Shown here piece after piece: positions 61,206-64,000 of a DNA stretch of 64,000 bases. This stretch comes from Rhytidiadelphus loreus (taxonomy: Eukaryota > Streptophyta > Bryopsida > Hypnales > Hylocomiaceae). The stretch covers positions 54,851,348-54,915,347 of the forward strand of contig OX344764.1 in NCBI GenBank assembly GCA_947034895.1, given 5' to 3'. A program made the translations under genes and the position numbers. The notes beneath the pieces were generated by a model. That model ran no database searches. It was not told where the DNA came from and saw only the letters and a program-made list of their open reading frames with translations. How positions within the stretch are numbered: the stretch's first letter is position 1; the number at the start of each line of letters is the position of its first letter.

Positions 61206-61745
61206 CGCACCTGCAGACCACAATCTCACAATCTCTCGGCAATGCTCCAATTTGGTTTAGAAATTCCTCACTTCCCACTCGGCAGTGCGCTCCCTCTTAA
61301 CTCTGCGCTCTCCAATTTGGACGTACTTTCTCCACAATTTAGTTATACTCGACTTGAAAACCTAACCCTGAAATACACACGACACCAAAACCAACACAAA
61401 CCAAAACCACGCCCTCACAAGGATTTCAACAGAATAGAAACTCCAAATTGGCACCCACGCTCACTGCGCCCATTTACAACGCCCACGAGCCCAACTTGGA
61501 AAACAGACACACAAACAAAGAAACCGACTCGGCAAACATGCGAGCCTCCGCACCCGTTCCAATTTGGCTTCTTGCTATTTGCACAACCACCTCGAAGCTC
61601 CAAGTTGGTGATTCTTACACCAGGTTCCCCTCTCCGATTTGGTTTGCCGCGAACTGGCGGCTTGTCATCATTCCCATTCGAAATGATACTTTGCTCGAAA
61701 TGATTCTTTGTCACTTCTTGTCCAACTTGGAGACGTCTCTTCCGA

Positions 61746-63261
61746 TTTGATAATCATTTTTTATTTTCTAATTATTTTTTCTTTTTTCTTTTTTCTTTTT
61801 TCTAGATTTACACTTCAAGCTTTCTTGGTGAAAAAGATTCTTGAAATGTTTTCTAATAAACCGACATTTATGCTTGATATTTGTTGGTTAAACTTAATAC
61901 ATGAAAATATGACTATGTGGATTGTTGATAGTGAAGCCTAGGAATATATATATTCTTTCTTTTGAAATAAAGAATATTTGTTTTATTATCTCTAGCTTAA
62001 ATGGTCTTACTAACGGGCAGAGAGAATAAAGATATGGAAATATTATTCACACATGGATATTTACATCTTGTTAAACTTCCTAGTGGTGTATTTATTTTCC
62101 TTCCATTGATGCTACAAGTGATTCTATTTATTCACAGCATATTTAGATAGATTTTTTTTTGCAATGCCTTACACTGACTTAATTTGGTAAGTTGTGGCAC
62201 CTTTAATGCTGGGGTTGAGGCTCAACTAACTAACCCTGTTGACATGATATATTGACGATATGAGATCATATGGGGTGGATTTGTTCATTGGACCTTTATT
62301 TCCTCATGAGCTGTTTTGCTCCCTTATAAATGGCTTGGCTTCCGCATGTGTAAGCTGACGTGATATGGGATCTAATTTCCCTAACTTCATGATTTGACTA
62401 AATTGAAGTTATTCCCTCCTGCTATCACCATATTACTGGGTTCGGGCTGGCAACTTCAGTCTCTCGCATTCTCAGCATTCTCTGCTAGCTACCCATCACT
62501 GCAGGCCTATTGCAATTTCAGGATAGCTCAAGTAGATTGAGTTCTTTTTCTCTGTATTCCTTGACTCGAGATTGGAGTTCTGTATCAAGGATGGCTTCGT
62601 CACAGTCTACTCCTAACAGTCAGGTTTCGTGGTTTATAATTTGTGGATACAATGCATGGACTTTTATTGGTTTATTTTGTTCTTTTCTAAGTTGTTTTGT
62701 GTGAAAACGATGACAAGTGACACAAGGCTGAAGACACCTTGCATACACACTATAACTAACTACTTGTTTGTTGTGGTGTATGGATGCAGGTGAGGCCTTT
62801 GTCCTCATAAAACGACTTAGATTCTTATGAATTGGTTTTATTCCTACATGTCTATTTATCCATATTAAGAAAAAAGTTTGTATAGTGAGATGGAGATTTT
62901 GTTGGACAAATTATCTTGTTCCAAGCTTATAGATTTATAACTTTTACTTTTACATGAAAAAATGAATACTATCTTATGGTATTTGGCATGTTTAAAAGTT
63001 ATTCTATATTCTTTTTTATATAGAGTGGTATCTATATAAATATTTATTTACATATTTTGACCTTAGATTAACAAGCTAAGGCCTATGAAGGGAATGTCAA
63101 ATTCTTTTGTCCATGGTGTGAAAATCATGTTTAAGAAATTTGCTTGCTTCTGCATAGACAGGAATAGATCAGTGCTCTTGTTACAAGAGGTGTTCCAGAA
63201 AAGCCTTTTTCTTTCTTCATAAAAGACTACCCCCCAAATTGAAAATGCCGCCCTCGGCATC
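61746..63261. other. Motif-free AT-rich spacer between the retroelement ORF and integrase
   Basis: CCNANTNGG density drops to zero at 61745 and a pyrimidine-rich, AT-rich sequence begins. No coding exon was recognised. Just below the integrase stop, minus strand, is a purine run (TTTGGGGGGTAGTC, about 63230) that could be a polypurine tract, in which case 63230 downward would be a 3' LTR. No matching second LTR is in the window. Confidence 0.4.
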
Positions 63262-64000
63262 TCAAACAAAATATGGCTTAAGCCGATAACCATTAATCCT
63301 AGTTGGAAGTAAATTGCCCTCAAAATCCTTAAGTTGCAAAGACCCATTAGGATTGACATCTACAACCTCATATGGACCTAACCAATGCATTTGCAATTTT
63401 CCCGGGAATTTGAAAAAACGGCTATCATAAAGCAACACTAAACTCCCAACCTTGAATTCCTTAGGACGCAATTTGGAATCATAATAAGACTTACGCCTAT
63501 TCTGGGTGGCTAGGGTATTTAAATAGGCCTCTCGCCGCTTTTCATCAAGGGCTTCCAAATTGGTTAGCCGCACTTGCAAACTTTCGTCATCTCCCAACTT
63601 GTTTTCGATAGCCACTCTTAGGCTAGGAATTTCAAATTCGATTGGGAGAATGGCCTCTTGGCCGTATACTAATTGGAATGGGGAAAACCCTGTAGTGCCT
63701 TTGTAGGCGGTTCGGTAAGCCCATAAAGCACTCCACAGTTTTTCATCCCAATCTGTTGCTGCACCACTAATAGTCTTAGTTAGGATTTTACACAATATCC
63801 CATTTGTCTTTTCGGTTTGCCCATTAGCACGCGGGTGGTAAGGGGCCGTTTTACGGTGTTTAATTAAAAACCTATTTGTTAATTCCTCGATCGTGGCATT
63901 TAAGAAATGTGTGCCCCGGTCACTAATTAACTCCTTTGGGCACCCAAATCGGGAAATAATGTTTTCATAAAGAAAACGTGCCACCGTTTTTGCATCATCA
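63262..64000 (-). CDS. Ty3/gypsy integrase, C-terminal part (truncated by window edge)
   Basis: Open from the right edge to the stop at 63262, at least 245 residues. It has the second catalytic Asp in ELISDRGTHFLN and the catalytic Glu in YHPRANGQTEKTN of the DDE core, then WALWAYRTA-type sequence, SPFQLVYGQEAILPIEFE and a C-terminal domain with KVGSLVLLYDSR and FPGKLQMHWLGPYEV. The last block is typical of the Tat/Athila (OTA) branch. HHCC finger, first Asp, RT and RNase H would lie beyond 64000. The visible frame is uninterrupted, so the element may be young. It carries at least three CCNANTNGG motifs (near 63298, 63557, 63943). Confidence 0.9.
   Translation of the reverse strand, partial: DDAKTVARFLYENIISRFGCPKELISDRGTHFLNATIEELTNRFLIKHRKTAPYHPRANGQTEKTNGILCKILTKTISGAATDWDEKLWSALWAYRTAYKGTTGFSPFQLVYGQEAILPIEFEIPSLRVAIENKLGDDESLQVRLTNLEALDEKRREAYLNTLATQNRRKSYYDSKLRPKEFKVGSLVLLYDSRFFKFPGKLQMHWLGPYEVVDVNPNGSLQLKDFEGNLLPTRINGYRLKPYFV

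Larger units (their letters stand above)
52815..61745 (-). mobile_element. Motif-saturated retroelement block (CCNANTNGG), nested
   Basis: A block defined by extreme density of the 9-bp palindrome CCNANTNGG (commonest CCAACTTGG, CCAATTTGG, CCAAATTGG, CCAACTCGG, CCGACTTGG, CCAAATAGG). I count by eye about 18 exact copies in 54045-55450, about 34 in 56380-58300 and about 30 in 58430-61740, plus many one-off variants. None falls in two inserted elements (53023-53945, 55510-56145) or in 61750-63260. Its only long gene is on the minus strand. A segment at 52815-53022 plus 53946-54130 is similar to 56150-56500 (TTCCTARGGAGG ... AATAGGGATACTT, CTCCACTCTTA, TTGGYACTGC), suggesting two related copies or an LTR pair. 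Class is inferred, not proven. Confidence 0.6.

Noticed and set aside
60855..61703. 282-aa plus-strand frame in the retroelement block
   Set aside because: Antisense to the long minus-strand frame for part of its length, with no domain; its repeated FQFG/NWH-like dipeptides come from the CCNANTNGG motif.
52815..61745. The motif as MADS CArG boxes
   Set aside because: CArG is CC(A/T)6GG, 10 bp. The sites here are 9 bp, often have C or G in the interior (CCAACTTGG, CCGACTTGG) and are far too many for promoter elements.
52815..61745. The motif block as a CRISPR array or tandem satellite
   Set aside because: No constant repeat/spacer period, sites of 9 bp only, and eukaryotic context.
1..64000. 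tRNA, rRNA or other structured RNA genes
   Set aside because: No tRNA box A/B pair or rRNA-like sequence was recognised by eye; short ncRNAs cannot be excluded without a covariance search.

Overview
The window is nuclear DNA of a land plant. It carries split genes with long AT-rich introns, plant-specific families (an MLO receptor-like protein, a nodulin-26-like aquaporin, a chloroplast bTHX ribosomal protein, a chloroplast-type tRNA adenosine deaminase) and plant transposons (Ty3/gypsy of Tat/Athila type, Ty1/copia, CACTA, Stowaway-like). I cannot name the species. The loose gene spacing and heavy load of small transposons would suit a lycophyte, fern or bryophyte, but that is a guess.

Layout. 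399-576 (-): first exon of an STK16-like kinase that leaves the window on the left. 3255-4217 (-): three-exon ArfGAP. 6880-10451 (-): five-exon NIP aquaporin with a large hairpin in intron 3. 19910-22094 (+): four-exon TADA deaminase. 24109-33974 (-): 17-exon MLO gene whose introns hold a 923-bp MITE, a Stowaway-like MITE with decayed tandem copies, and a roughly 95-bp minisatellite. 42403-42735 (-): chloroplast ribosomal protein bTHXc/PSRP4. All exon chains were joined by hand from GT-AG sites, reading phase and family similarity. They give uninterrupted proteins of 225 (ArfGAP), 282 (NIP), 381 (TADA), 617 (MLO) and 110 aa (bTHXc). The genes do not form a pathway; this is an ordinary plant neighbourhood with no operon logic.

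From about 44 kb rightward the window is transposon graveyard and active-looking transposon: a degraded MULE-like transposase, a copia 5' end with broken gag, then a block from about 52.8 to 61.75 kb, and a gypsy integrase running off the right edge. The 52.8-61.75 kb block is the most striking thing here. It is saturated with a short palindrome, CCNANTNGG (usually CC-R-A-H-T-H-GG), roughly once per 60-110 bp. The motif sits in coding and non-coding parts alike, is absent from later insertions inside the block, and is very rare in the other 52 kb. The closest known parallel is the short motif that accumulates in Arabidopsis VANDAL elements as target of the VANC anti-silencing protein.

A second theme is a set of short non-autonomous elements with TTAA target duplications and CCC...GGG ends (piggyBac- or Kolobok-like). 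There are four families and about nine copies in 64 kb, including two 923-bp copies in opposite orientation, one in an MLO intron and one inside the motif block.
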